Shown in pieces: positions 6,768 to 16,923 of a stretch of DNA of 53,974 nt. Numbering within the stretch: the first letter of the stretch is position 1; every line of letters starts with the position of its first letter. The stretch comes from a virus. The stretch covers positions 1-53,974 of the IMG/VR virus record IMGVR_UViG_3300032087_001678, one strand, 5' to 3'. The position numbers were made by a program, and so were the translations under genes. A model generated the notes under the pieces. The model was not told the origin of the DNA and ran no database searches. It was given only the letters and a program-made list of their open reading frames with translations.

Positions 6768-9700
6768 TAGTTTCCTCCTTTAAGGTTATTAATTTCACTT
6801 TTAAGTGACTCTATTTGTTCTTGTTGCTCTTTAATAGCTTCAATTAAAAGCCCTACCATATTACCATAAGCAACATTTTTTTGTTTAAATTCGGTAGAAC
6901 CATCTTCTGCTGTTTCTGATACTAAGCTCTTTAAAACAGGAACTTTTTCTATCTCTTGAGCTATAACTCCAAGACCTTCTTTGCCTGTCTCTTTCCAATT
7001 ATAAGTTACTCCTCTAATTTGTTTAACAGTATCTATAGCATTTGGGATAGTTTTAATGTTTTCTTTTAATCTTTCATCCGAATAAGCCGTGACATTACCA
7101 GCAAAAGTTACATCGCCAGTCCTATTCATAGTCATAAGAGCTGTACCCCAAGAGTTTGAGACATAACCATGATCTTTTTTAATTCTAAATTGGTCATCTG
7201 TAAAACCATAACCAACCGACCATGATTCGCCTGACTCTTGTCCAGCTGTAAATATCATAGATGGTCTGTCTGAGTCTGAGGCATTGTCTTGTCTAATTTC
7301 TAAAACATTACCCCAGGCTCTGTTTCCTCTTGTGTGAGTAAGTCTGTGAGATGGGTAATTAGCAGTAGAACCATCATAGCCAACTGTCCCTTGCAGATGT
7401 TGTCTAAAGTCAGATGAAGTAAAACTTCCCCCTACAGTGCCATTAAAAGTGACAGCATTAGGATAAAACACATCTCCAGTAAAGGTGTGTTGCCCACTAG
7501 AATTAATTTGCCATTTGTAACCACTGCCAGTTCCGCTATTTTTGTAGACATAAAAAGTGCTTGACCTACCCACAACTTCCCATATATTAGATCCGCTAGT
7601 ATCTAAAAATTGGATGATGTTCCCACCATTATTTGATCTGTCTTGTATTTTGATTGCTCTTGAGTCTGTAGTTGTGGAATGGAATTTTGCACACTCTGAT
7701 GCCCCACCAAAGACCTCAAAGTTAGGGTAGGTTCCACCACCACCAAACTGAGCTATAGTTGTGTAAGAGTTTGCAGTTGTATGAGCATAGTCTATGTGTA
7801 AAGGTAGCCCTGAACCTGGATCTGATTTCCTTAGCCTATGTCTGAACTGACCTGTTTCATAGTTACCATCAAAGAACAGACCTAGGTTGGTATTGGTATT
7901 ATTTATATTCCCTGTATGTATTCGCAGTGCACCTATATCGTTATCAACACTGCCCAGTGCCATTTTTGTCCAAGCGGTAGTTGCTGAGTTATTGGTTTTT
8001 CTGACATAAAAATCTTGGTCAAAGAAACTTCCTGCAATTTGCATAGAATAATTGTTAGCGTTGTTTGAGTGTCTAGCTTCAATCAAATGTTGCCAAGAAG
8101 AAGCACCTGAATAATAGTTGGTAGGTGATGCAGTCTCAAAAAATCCTGATTGTGAACCAGTAGCACCAGCATTATCTTTAGTAAATGTTCTTGATTGATT
8201 AGAACCATATTGAACGCTTGATGAGTTGGTAGTGGAATCAACAGTAATAGCTGCTGTATATAATCTGCCTGTTAAGTGGGCATCACCTGTGACATCAAGA
8301 GCATGGGCTGGAGAGTTATTTAAGATACCAACTCTTTTACCATCCCCACCAGTAAAGGCTTTAGTTACTGTTAAAGTATCGTTGATAACAAGTTTTCTAC
8401 CATCGGTTCCTCTTGTCCTTGCATATAAGAAAGCATTACCAGCGGTGTTATATCCAATAGACATACCACTATTACTACCATCTTCAAAGCTAGCAATACC
8501 CCAATCGTTAGTGTTTGCAGTGTGATTGTCTCCGTTTCTAACATCAAGCTGAGCAGTTGGAACTGTGCCAACTCCTAATTGTTTTATATAGGTTTTGCCG
8601 CTTGCAGCATCAACCTGCATTTCTGTATCCCAACCACTAGAGAAAACTCCCCATGATTTAGAAGCATCCATATGCCAGCCAATAAATTGAGTACCAAATA
8701 CACCTCTTGAAGTTGAGCCTTTAATGTAATACTGATCCCAGCCAGAAGCATCTGCTGCTCTTAAAAATCTAACTACCGATGAGCCTGTCTCATCTGTATT
8801 CCCTGAGCTAAAATTACCAAGTCTTATCCCAGCAGAATCGTTGTAACCGTAAACTCTATTTACCGCTAGTCCAGTAGTATTAAGTTGACCATAAGTTGTA
8901 CCACTTATTGCGAAATTAGTATTTGTAGTTGAATCTAGTGTAATTGGGTAGCCTGAATCTATATGGAAACCAACAGATGCTCTGGTATCATATGGCAACT
9001 TAATAGCTGCATAGTTTGTACCTGTAGTATTAAATGTCCAATTGACAGCACCAATAGTTCCGATTCCACCTGATTTTAAATTTATTTCAGCATTATCAGA
9101 ATCTAATAATAGATTACCAGATACAACTAATTTTTCAGATGGATCACTACCTTGGTTCCCTATAGCAACATTACCACCATGACCTTGTAAGAATAAAGGA
9201 CGGTCATTTGAGACTCCAGATTCTGTTACTTGTATAATTGCACCACCGTTTGTCCCGTGTGCCTTATCGGCAATTATATACAGATTTAGGTTTGTATTAT
9301 CTGAGTCTCTGACCTGGAATTGTCTATTACCTGCTGTACTAATAACTCCATTGTTATCAAAAGTTGCTACGCCATTTGTTTCAAAATTACTATTAACAGT
9401 AAGACTTCCGCTTAATGTCATATTATTAGAGAAATCTAAATTAAAAGCTCTTTGGTTAAAGTTAATAAGGCTTGCGTCTGTATGAGTAGCGGTTACAACA
9501 GTAACGGCAGTTGAGGCAACCATAGATGGAGTAAATCCACCTTGTTTCCATCTTGTTCCTGTAAACCCAACTTTTCTGCTAGAAGTTTGTGGGACATAAA
9601 TAGCTAGATAATTAACTGAGTTGTAGGTAACTACTGATAATTTATAGCCACTAGAAGCACTATATCTTGAGACAATAGTAGATGACCAAGCTGTCTTAGC

Positions 9701-12700
9701 ACTAATATCAACAAATTGATGGATGTTGAATGAACCAGTTGAACCTCTATCAAAGAAAAACATTCCATCAACACCAGCAGCATTTTGACCATTTGCACCT
9801 GTATCATATGGACAAACTAAAACATAATGAGGAGTAGAATTATCTGAAGTGCTACCAAGGTCTTTATGGATAACATAATCATCTACATTTGCAAAAGTGT
9901 TAGCGTCAAAGTTTACCTTTCTACTGCTATCTATTGCTGTGGTGCCATTTATTTTTAATTCATGTCCTGATGTTAAATTAAGGTTGGTGGCAAATTCTGA
10001 ATCTGCTGTACCAACTTTTAAATATGTAGCTGAAGTGCCATCTTTAACTCTAAAGAAATTGTCTTGATTATCTGTTGTGAGGTACCAAGTATGACTGCCC
10101 GAATCTTCTAGAGCAATAGATGCACCAGAGCCTGTAGATACTGTTAAGCCATTGGCTTTTAAATTTCCGCCTAAAACATGGAAATCTCCGCCTGATTCAA
10201 AGGTAAAATATTTATAAGAACCACTGGCACCTGTTCTAACGCTTAACTCATTTGCTGCACTTCTGTAAATATATAGCTGCTCAGAAGAGTTAATAAAGAT
10301 TCCTGAGTTGGTTGTGATTGATCCTGTTGAAACAATGCTACCAGAGTTTATAGTTCCTACTGTAATATTAGGTGTGCCATGTAAGCCTGAGGCATCAAGG
10401 GTAGGAGCACCCTCAAGCACCCAGTTCCCATTGTTATAGTCATAATAAAATTCTCTGTTATATAGAGCACTACCCTCTGGGAAAGGTACTATAAACCAAC
10501 GATCATTAGTTGCGTTCCACCTTGATCTCATTTGGTGGGCATTGGTGTTGCCAGATGCTGCACTTGGGGCTTCCCATATTTGTCCTGTTTGGTTTGTAGT
10601 GGTTAAAGTACCGACAGAATTTAAGTTACCGCCATTAAAATCAAAGTTACCAGCAGAATTTATAGTTAATCTTGGTGCGTTTGATGTTTTTAAAATAATA
10701 TTAGCAGCATCTGTTGCCTGTATTTCAAAATCGCCTGTTCCTCTGTGAATAATTTCTGAAGTTGTATTGGCTCCGCCATCACCTCTAATAATCCTAAAAC
10801 CATAATCTGTATAGGTTGTATCACCAACTAAATCTATATACGCAAAATGGTTTGCAGTTGTATCTGTACCAATTTGTAAAAATCTTTCGCCTGTACCTGA
10901 GGCATCTATATTGATGCTGCCACCACTTGTAATACCACTTGTTGTTGATAGCTCTCCAGTAACATTCACCCCATGAGAAAAATCAAAAGTGTCTGTAGCT
11001 GTTTTCCACAACATTTGAGCATCTTGAGTGCTACTTACAGCATCTTGAATAGTAATACCAGCATCGTTGGCTGATCCTGAAGAGTCTCCTGTTGAATAGT
11101 TAAGGGTTATGTTCTTATCTTCGACATCTAATGTTGCGGTGTTTAGCGTTGTCGTAGTGCCATTTACTACTAGATCTCCCTGCACTGTAAGACCGTAGTT
11201 AAAAGTAGCATTACCTGTGTTAGATAGGTATAAGTTCTTATTACTTGAATGACCTATTTCTAATCTATTAGCAGATTCATCAACTCTTAATCTAAATAAA
11301 ATACCATCGTCAGGTCTAAAGGTTAGCTGTGGGTTGGTAGCATCTATTTCAGTCGTTCCGCCTAAAACAATATTGCTGTGCAATACTTTAAAATTAACAG
11401 AAGAGGTGCCACCGCCTGCTGCCTGGAAAAGAACATCACGACTGCTTGATTGCATAGCAGATGAAGTAACAAAAGAGAACCCATTGTCTGTGCGATCCAT
11501 AATAAAGTCGCCTGCACCATCCATTTCAAAGCTAGCACCATTTTCTATGGTTACATTTTGACCAAAGGTAGAAGTTCCATCTACCTCAAAAGCATTGCCT
11601 ACTTTAAACTTTCCATCTTGGAAAAGATAAAGGTCAGTTGTCCCTGCTCTACCGATTCTGAGGTCATCTTGATAAGTATCGATTCTATAGTGATCGTAAG
11701 TGCCATCATGATCAGCAGCAAGTTTTAATTGTATTTCACCACCCTCAGCACTTCCTGTACCATTACCTTCTAGTGCTAATACGCCACCAGAAGAATCGGA
11801 TTGACCTATATGCACATTGCCATAGAACCTTGCAAGTTTAGTGTCAGATAAGGTTAAAGCTTCTGATAAGGTGCCATTAGATTCTGTGTAAAATCTTATT
11901 TCCCCGTCATCGTAGCCAGTGTTTCTGCCTTCTATCTTGCCAAAGGTTCTTAAGGTAGTGTTGTTGCCGTAAGCTCTAAATAATATTTCGGCAGAAGTCA
12001 TGGCTCCTGATGAAGATGCTGTACGATCTAGAACAAGCCTTCCTCCTGGGTATGCTCCTGTTCTGGATGTTATATCTCCGCTTGATGTAATAGCTCCACT
12101 GTTAATGGTTCCTGCAAAAGTGCTATTTGTATCTGTAAAAGAAAGAACATTTGTACCTGCTACTTCATTTCTTACTGCAAGAACATTGTCAGCACCGCTT
12201 TGCCATATTCTCCACTTAACAGCACCCGCAGTTCGATATAAAAGATTGTTGTGATATGAGGTGCTTCCTCTATCAATTTCAATGTTCGCAGCACCGCCGC
12301 CATCAGCAATGAGTTTAGCATTAGCAGTTCCAGTTGTTGCAGATGTTATGATGCTTGAGCTAGTAATTGAACCGCCTGTTGAAAGATTGTTAGTAATGCT
12401 GACATCGGGAGTGCTATCTGAAGCATTAGCACCCACAAACTGCATAACAGAAACATTACTTGTTCCGCTTACATTTTTGTAGAAAGTTAAATCATAACCA
12501 CCACCTGTAATAAAATAATTAGCACCTGCTATATCATTTATTTTTATAGCACCTGCTCTTGAACCGCTTCCTATTGTGACTAAATCTACAGTTCCATGAG
12601 ATGTTAAACTCACATTATTTTCTGTTAGTAAGTCACTAGCACTTATGCTGCCTGAAAGGTAGAGGTCTTTGAATCTGCCTGTGGATTCACCTAAGTCAAT

Positions 12701-14185
12701 AGCATTATCTCTAAGAGCATTAGTAGAACCATTCCAAGGAACAATAGTATCTAAATCATCTGCAAATCTTATAGCAGTATCACCATCACCTATGTATAAA
12801 CGATTACCAAAAGAGCTACCAATAGTTCCAACTGTTGAGCCATTTTTACTAAATACTGCAATATCTCCATCATTATCTAAACGATTAAGTGCTAATGGTG
12901 CTCCTTGATAACGAGCAGCAGCTATATAACCTTTAATACCTGCAACACCAATGTTAATGCCTGGAGTATTTCCTGTATTATTTGTGACATTATTATCAGT
13001 AGTTCCAACTAACAGATTGCCTGCAAAGGTGGCATTTTGTGAGGTGTCTAAAGTTAAAGCAGTAGTTGCCGCTGTTCTAAGTCTAATGGAAGCAGAATCT
13101 TGAGTTTCTATATTAAAGTTGCCTGTGCCTCTGTGATAAATAAATGCAGAAGAATTAGCCCCAGTATTATTTCTAATGATTCTCAAGCCATAATCAGAGT
13201 AAGTAGTATCACCAATAAGGTCAATAAAAGAATAGTGATTAGCTGTAGTATTAGCACCAACTTCAAGAGAAACATTATTTGTGCCACTTGCATTTATATT
13301 AATATTTTGACTACTACTTATTGCACCACTTGAGACAGCTGCAAACGATGGGGTAGATGTACCGCTATCTAGGTAGTCTTCTATCTTAGTATTTAAGGAT
13401 GCTGTTGTTGCCTGGTTAGATGCATTACCTATGAAGATGTTACCGTCATTAAGGTTTGGGGTGTCATTTGATCTCCCCGCACCACCTACCTTAATAGATC
13501 CTGATGAGGCATGAGATTTTTGAACTTTACCTATGTTTTGTATTAAAGAAGATTCACCTGTTGGCTTTGAATTAGTTAATGCTCCTGCGGTTGTAGAAAC
13601 ATATAAAGTATCACCAAGGCTGAATGCAGAAGTATCAAGACCTGAAATGGTACCAAAGGTTACAACCTCTGTAGATCCATTGGCTGATGCTGCTGTCAAT
13701 ACCAAGCCAAAAGCTGGCATTTTACTTGTAAAGTCTGCGTCTGCTAAAGCAACTATTGGAGTATTGCCAGTGATGCCTGAAACATACACCGCATCACCTT
13801 TAGAAACAGCTTCACCTGCTTGGGCTTTAAATATAACTGCACCACGAAGATCTCCGATAAATTCATCGGCAGTAACTTCGCCTGCATCTACTTGTGGGAA
13901 TGTTTCTAGAACTTTAGCAACTAATCTAAGCTCTATTAAGTCGCCTGATACGAATGCTCTGGCTGTAGTATTGTCTTGTCCACGAACAACTGTAAGCGTG
14001 TTGCTGCTGATAGCCGTGACTTCAACTATCTCATTATTTGTTCCATCATCTATGGTGCAATAAAATATATCACCGCCAGTAAGTGATGGAAAAACTGAAC
14101 CATCCGCAACGGTGATTGTTGTAGCACTGTTGCTTATGTTACTGGCAAGTGTTGTCCTTGCATTGTTACTAAAGACAATTGCCAT
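6767..14185 (-). CDS. Giant tail fibre with C-terminal S74 intramolecular chaperone
   Basis: 2472 residues. The N-terminal ~100 residues ('DGSVFPSLTGGDIFYCTIDDG', 'VRGQDNTTARAF') form a domain common at the start of phage fibres. A very long Ser/Thr/Asn/Gly-rich beta shaft follows, with many G-N-x-T-F-A-G type turns. Near residue 1010, 'TTTLNTATLDVEDKNITL' resembles marine T4-like fibre modules. The C-terminal ~105 residues are a Peptidase_S74 endosialidase-type chaperone: 'YSDERLKENIKTI' carries the cleavage-site Ser and catalytic Lys region, then 'GVIAQEIEKV' and a terminal coiled coil. The chaperone trimerises the shaft and cuts itself off. A module of about 95 residues occurs twice (near residues 290-390 and 1085-1190). 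This is the probable receptor-binding fibre. Confidence 0.9.
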   Translation of the reverse strand: MAIVFSNNARTTLASNISNSATTITVADGSVFPSLTGGDIFYCTIDDGTNNEIVEVTAISSNTLTVVRGQDNTTARAFVSGDLIELRLVAKVLETFPQVDAGEVTADEFIGDLRGAVIFKAQAGEAVSKGDAVYVSGITGNTPIVALADADFTSKMPAFGLVLTAASANGSTEVVTFGTISGLDTSAFSLGDTLYVSTTAGALTNSKPTGESSLIQNIGKVQKSHASSGSIKVGGAGRSNDTPNLNDGNIFIGNASNQATTASLNTKIEDYLDSGTSTPSFAAVSSGAISSSQNININASGTNNVSLEVGANTTANHYSFIDLIGDTTYSDYGLRIIRNNTGANSSAFIYHRGTGNFNIETQDSASIRLRTAATTALTLDTSQNATFAGNLLVGTTDNNVTNNTGNTPGINIGVAGIKGYIAAARYQGAPLALNRLDNDGDIAVFSKNGSTVGTIGSSFGNRLYIGDGDTAIRFADDLDTIVPWNGSTNALRDNAIDLGESTGRFKDLYLSGSISASDLLTENNVSLTSHGTVDLVTIGSGSRAGAIKINDIAGANYFITGGGYDLTFYKNVSGTSNVSVMQFVGANASDSTPDVSITNNLSTGGSITSSSIITSATTGTANAKLIADGGGAANIEIDRGSTSYHNNLLYRTAGAVKWRIWQSGADNVLAVRNEVAGTNVLSFTDTNSTFAGTINSGAITSSGDITSRTGAYPGGRLVLDRTASSSGAMTSAEILFRAYGNNTTLRTFGKIEGRNTGYDDGEIRFYTESNGTLSEALTLSDTKLARFYGNVHIGQSDSSGGVLALEGNGTGSAEGGEIQLKLAADHDGTYDHYRIDTYQDDLRIGRAGTTDLYLFQDGKFKVGNAFEVDGTSTFGQNVTIENGASFEMDGAGDFIMDRTDNGFSFVTSSAMQSSSRDVLFQAAGGGTSSVNFKVLHSNIVLGGTTEIDATNPQLTFRPDDGILFRLRVDESANRLEIGHSSNKNLYLSNTGNATFNYGLTVQGDLVVNGTTTTLNTATLDVEDKNITLNYSTGDSSGSANDAGITIQDAVSSTQDAQMLWKTATDTFDFSHGVNVTGELSTTSGITSGGSINIDASGTGERFLQIGTDTTANHFAYIDLVGDTTYTDYGFRIIRGDGGANTTSEIIHRGTGDFEIQATDAANIILKTSNAPRLTINSAGNFDFNGGNLNSVGTLTTTNQTGQIWEAPSAASGNTNAHQMRSRWNATNDRWFIVPFPEGSALYNREFYYDYNNGNWVLEGAPTLDASGLHGTPNITVGTINSGSIVSTGSITTNSGIFINSSEQLYIYRSAANELSVRTGASGSYKYFTFESGGDFHVLGGNLKANGLTVSTGSGASIALEDSGSHTWYLTTDNQDNFFRVKDGTSATYLKVGTADSEFATNLNLTSGHELKINGTTAIDSSRKVNFDANTFANVDDYVIHKDLGSTSDNSTPHYVLVCPYDTGANGQNAAGVDGMFFFDRGSTGSFNIHQFVDISAKTAWSSTIVSRYSASSGYKLSVVTYNSVNYLAIYVPQTSSRKVGFTGTRWKQGGFTPSMVASTAVTVVTATHTDASLINFNQRAFNLDFSNNMTLSGSLTVNSNFETNGVATFDNNGVISTAGNRQFQVRDSDNTNLNLYIIADKAHGTNGGAIIQVTESGVSNDRPLFLQGHGGNVAIGNQGSDPSEKLVVSGNLLLDSDNAEINLKSGGIGTIGAVNWTFNTTGTNYAAIKLPYDTRASVGFHIDSGYPITLDSTTNTNFAISGTTYGQLNTTGLAVNRVYGYNDSAGIRLGNFSSGNTDETGSSVVRFLRAADASGWDQYYIKGSTSRGVFGTQFIGWHMDASKSWGVFSSGWDTEMQVDAASGKTYIKQLGVGTVPTAQLDVRNGDNHTANTNDWGIASFEDGSNSGMSIGYNTAGNAFLYARTRGTDGRKLVINDTLTVTKAFTGGDGKRVGILNNSPAHALDVTGDAHLTGRLYTAAITVDSTTNSSSVQYGSNQSRTFTKDNAGATGSQSGFFETASPTNYYSGASSWQHLIEARHSNNANNYSMQIAGSFFDQDFYVRKTNNSATTAWTKMALGSVDNDIGALRIHTGNINNTNTNLGLFFDGNYETGQFRHRLRKSDPGSGLPLHIDYAHTTANSYTTIAQFGGGGTYPNFEVFGGASECAKFHSTTTDSRAIKIQDRSNNGGNIIQFLDTSGSNIWEVVGRSSTFYVYKNSGTGSGYKWQINSSGQHTFTGDVFYPNAVTFNGTVGGSFTSSDFRQHLQGTVGYDGSTANYPSHRLTHTRGNRAWGNVLEIRQDNASDSDRPSMIFTAGQESGESWSVGYGFTDDQFRIKKDHGYVSNSWGTALMTMNRTGDVTFAGNVTAYSDERLKENIKTIPNAIDTVKQIRGVTYNWKETGKEGLGVIAQEIEKVPVLKSLVSETAEDGSTEFKQKNVAYGNMVGLLIEAIKEQQEQIESLKSEINNLKGGN

Positions 14186-14199
14186 TAATTACCTCTTTT

Positions 14200-14631
14200 T
14201 TAGCTAACTGTAACTGTCCAGGTGATTGTCATAGAGTCAGCAGATCCTTTGTTTACAACTGAGAAAACTGTTCTACATAACATGGTGCCACCTGATGAAG
14301 CATTAAATATACCTGCTTCTGTTACCGCACCTGTACCAGTTCCTGCTCCAAAAGTAGCAACATAAACGATGTCATTGTCCGTAACTGTTGTTGAAGTTAG
14401 GGCTGTTCTACTTCCTGATAATTCAGAACCTAGGGCGGAGTCTGAAGCAGCAGCAGCTGTAGAACCTGTACCAATTGCCATATGTGACATAGCAGAATCT
14501 GTTGTATCTTTCATTCTAGACGCAACAAAATCTTTTCCGTCACTAACAACAATATTTGGAACCTCAGCAACGACTTCATCGTTAAGCTCGATCTTTAATT
14601 TACCTGTCAGTTTAAAATTATCGACTATCAT
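14200..14631 (-). CDS. Virion-associated beta-rich protein
   Basis: 143 residues. It starts 'MIVDNFKLTGKLKIEL', has a helical-looking 'DGKDFVASRMKDT' and continues as beta-rich sequence with 'MAIGTGSTAAAASDSALG' and 'AGIFNASSGGTMLCRTVF'. The last pattern resembles small tail or baseplate proteins that sit upstream of fibre genes. It lies between a repeat-rich virion protein and the giant fibre, with short gaps. I infer a fibre-attachment or tail-knob role. The family is not certain. Confidence 0.55.
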   Translation of the reverse strand: MIVDNFKLTGKLKIELNDEVVAEVPNIVVSDGKDFVASRMKDTTDSAMSHMAIGTGSTAAAASDSALGSELSGSRTALTSTTVTDNDIVYVATFGAGTGTGAVTEAGIFNASSGGTMLCRTVFSVVNKGSADSMTITWTVTVS

Positions 14632-14639
14632 TTTTACTC

Positions 14640-15866
14640 CTAATTAAGAGCACTTGTATTAAGTGCAGCAGTATTTAAGACACTTTTTGAACTTACGATT
14701 ACCTTCAAGCTAATGCTTTCAGACATAGTTAAAGTATCATCAATACTTTTGCTAAAAGATATCACATCTTGTTCTGATATGGAAAGGCTATCTGCCTTTG
14801 CAAGGGCTTGAGATTTAGCTAACTGCTCACTAATTCCAAAGGAATCACTAAAGGGTTTAGCAACTAATGTAGCTGCCTGTTCAGACATAGTTGCTGTATC
14901 AGATAGGGGTTTAGTAAAGTCAAAAACACTATCCTCTGATAAGAATGCCACATTGGTTTTTTCTGAACTTACATCTGTTTGTAATGGGTCATCAACACTA
15001 GCTACATCATCTAAACTAAATGCATCTGAAAAAGATCTAACAAAAGAGACTGTTCTGCTAAAGGATTCGCTCATAGTGAAAGAATCAGAGTGAGGAGCTT
15101 CAAACAATAAAGCTGGTGCCTCGCTCATACTTAGCGTATCTGATTTAGGTAAGCTTAAGTCTTTAGCGTCTGTCTCACCCATAGACACACTATCAGACTT
15201 ACCAAGCCCTAAGTTAAATATAGAATCTTCGGATATTGAGAAACTATCACTAACATTCTTGCCTATAGCAAAGTCTGCATCTTCAAAGATTAGAACAGAG
15301 TGTTGTATTCTTTTTGAAACATCAAATGTTTGATCATCGCTAAAGTTGAAGTTGTCATCTGTAATAGGTCTTTCAAACAAGATGGCTGGTTGATCAGAAA
15401 GTGTATAGCTATCACTAAAGTCTCTTAAGAACTCTAATAATATATCTATTGACTCAAGCATAGTTGCTGAGTCTGATAAGCCTTTAGCGACATCAAGGGT
15501 TTGTTCATCTGTAAATGAAAAAGAATCTGTGAAAGGTTTGTTTACTGAGTAAGCTAACTCTTCCAACATACTCAAAGTAACTGCATTTGGATTACCTTTA
15601 GTAAAGTAAAGATTCTTAGTATCTGGATCTACCAGGATATCGGCAAATAGATTTAAACTTTGAACAGCAAGATTTGGTTGTACAAAATTAAGCAATACCC
15701 CTGAGATAGGAGCAATAACAGATGCTGATACACCTAAATTTGGATCAAGGGTTGAGGTTTGTAATGTAGGGGAATTAGACTCAGCGGCTTCTACTGTAAG
15801 AGAAACCTCTTGGGTTTTGACACTTACTTGTAGGTTCGGATACTCTACAACTAATCTTATAGCCAT
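14640..15866 (-). CDS. Virion protein with ~14 'SDS-SE' repeats
   Basis: 408 residues. The N-terminal third (1-130) is beta-rich. From about residue 110 the protein is built of 20-25 residue repeats with core K-x-x-S-D-S-h-x-h-S-E (for example KPFTDSFSFTDEQ, KGLSDSATMLES, KSDSVSMGE, HSDSFTMSE, KPLSDTATMSE, KPFSDSFGISE, KADSLSISE). The acidic, regular pattern suggests an elongated, perhaps ion-binding stalk. It overlaps the stop/start of the 124-residue gene by one base. By position it is a tail or neck appendage. Repeat number probably changes by recombination. Confidence 0.6.
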   Translation of the reverse strand: MAIRLVVEYPNLQVSVKTQEVSLTVEAAESNSPTLQTSTLDPNLGVSASVIAPISGVLLNFVQPNLAVQSLNLFADILVDPDTKNLYFTKGNPNAVTLSMLEELAYSVNKPFTDSFSFTDEQTLDVAKGLSDSATMLESIDILLEFLRDFSDSYTLSDQPAILFERPITDDNFNFSDDQTFDVSKRIQHSVLIFEDADFAIGKNVSDSFSISEDSIFNLGLGKSDSVSMGETDAKDLSLPKSDTLSMSEAPALLFEAPHSDSFTMSESFSRTVSFVRSFSDAFSLDDVASVDDPLQTDVSSEKTNVAFLSEDSVFDFTKPLSDTATMSEQAATLVAKPFSDSFGISEQLAKSQALAKADSLSISEQDVISFSKSIDDTLTMSESISLKVIVSSKSVLNTAALNTSALN

Positions 15867-16240
15867 TAGTCAAAGTCATCTCTCACATTAAATTTAATTA
15901 AATCATTAACGGTCTGTATGTTGCCATCAGATTTGGTTATTTCTATTTCTCCCTCGTAAAACCCTGCCTCAGTAAATGTTGAACTGGTAAATACCATGGC
16001 ACACTTACCTGCGGTAGCATTTGTAATAGAACAAACAATAGTATCAACAATAGCTGTTGTACCTATTTTTCTTATTCTTACTCTTGTTGTAGAACCTGTT
16101 AGATCTATAGGGGCAAAAGTTGTCGGATCTTCTGGATCTAATGTTTTTCCAGTAGCCGCAGTATTTGAATCTGTTAAAGTAAAGTTAAGCTCTGGATGTG
16201 TATCCCCAACTACTACTTTAATTGTTGTTGAATATGCCAT
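15866..16240 (-). CDS. BppU-like N-terminal domain protein (tail appendage)
   Basis: 124 residues, nearly all beta: 'TIKVVVGDTHPELNFTLTDS', 'STTRVRIRKIG', 'GFYEGEIEITKSDG', 'KFNVRDDFD'. This alternation of 'D-x-x-P-x-h-x-h-x-h-x-D' and 'G-x-Y-x-x-E' resembles the N-terminal domain of baseplate upper protein BppU, which anchors receptor-binding proteins. It overlaps both neighbours by one base. The assignment is by pattern and context. Confidence 0.5.
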   Translation of the reverse strand: MAYSTTIKVVVGDTHPELNFTLTDSNTAATGKTLDPEDPTTFAPIDLTGSTTRVRIRKIGTTAIVDTIVCSITNATAGKCAMVFTSSTFTEAGFYEGEIEITKSDGNIQTVNDLIKFNVRDDFD

Positions 16241-16917
16241 TACATAAACTCCTGGTATTTAACTGTTAAAGGAGCACCTACTAAGCCATATTTAGATTTT
16301 CTAACAGCTTGTGCTTCACCTTTATCATACATTCTTTTGTTCAGATCTGCTGCCTGAACATCGCTCCAAGGACTATCTTTCATCATTTGCAATCTATACA
16401 AAGCACCATGAATAATAGTTTCTTGATACTCATTAACAATTATATTAGGAATTGTTGTTGCTGTCGCTGTTGGCTTTAAACTATATAGTGCATATAACGA
16501 ATAGTTTTTATCTGGGGTGGGTGCGAATAATATAATCTCTTGATTTCTTTGTGAATAATATTTAGGTCTACCTTTACCATAAGCATCAATCAATGAAGGT
16601 GTGCCTATTAAAGACTTAGGCTCTAATCTTGATAAGCTTTTTTCTGAAACCTGATCATTCGATTCACCAATCTCATAATAAAAATCAATAATGTGGTTTA
16701 ACTCAGTTCCTGTTGGGATATCTAAGTCGGCAGCCTCATACTCATTAATCCCTGTAACTGTTTGAAATAGGGTTAGTTCTGATAAATAAATATCAGTATT
16801 TACGCAAAAATCTATTATAGTATTTCGCAGTTCTTCAATAGCAATAAAAGACGGACAGCTTGGAGCCTCTCTTTTTACCTTAGGTACTAATGATTCTATC
16901 TTTTTTGCTACTGCCAT
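16240..16917 (-). CDS. Head-tail adaptor or tail tubular-like protein
   Basis: 225 residues, mainly helical at both ends with a beta middle ('GKGRPKYYSQRNQEIILFAPTPDKNYSLYALYSLKPT'). This arrangement, with a C-terminal helix carrying many Lys/Arg, resembles gp11-type tail tubular or adaptor proteins of short-tailed phages. It lies directly after the DUF6682-like adaptor and before appendage genes. It would bridge portal and nozzle. It could instead be a tail-tube-like neck component. Confidence 0.6.
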   Translation of the reverse strand: MAVAKKIESLVPKVKREAPSCPSFIAIEELRNTIIDFCVNTDIYLSELTLFQTVTGINEYEAADLDIPTGTELNHIIDFYYEIGESNDQVSEKSLSRLEPKSLIGTPSLIDAYGKGRPKYYSQRNQEIILFAPTPDKNYSLYALYSLKPTATATTIPNIIVNEYQETIIHGALYRLQMMKDSPWSDVQAADLNKRMYDKGEAQAVRKSKYGLVGAPLTVKYQEFM

Positions 16918-16923
16918 TATTCA

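Noticed and set aside
8226-13333. Many plus-strand and alternative frames inside the giant fibre
   Set aside because: The Ser/Thr/Gly-rich sense sequence leaves long antisense frames open. None has a start signal or protein-like pattern.
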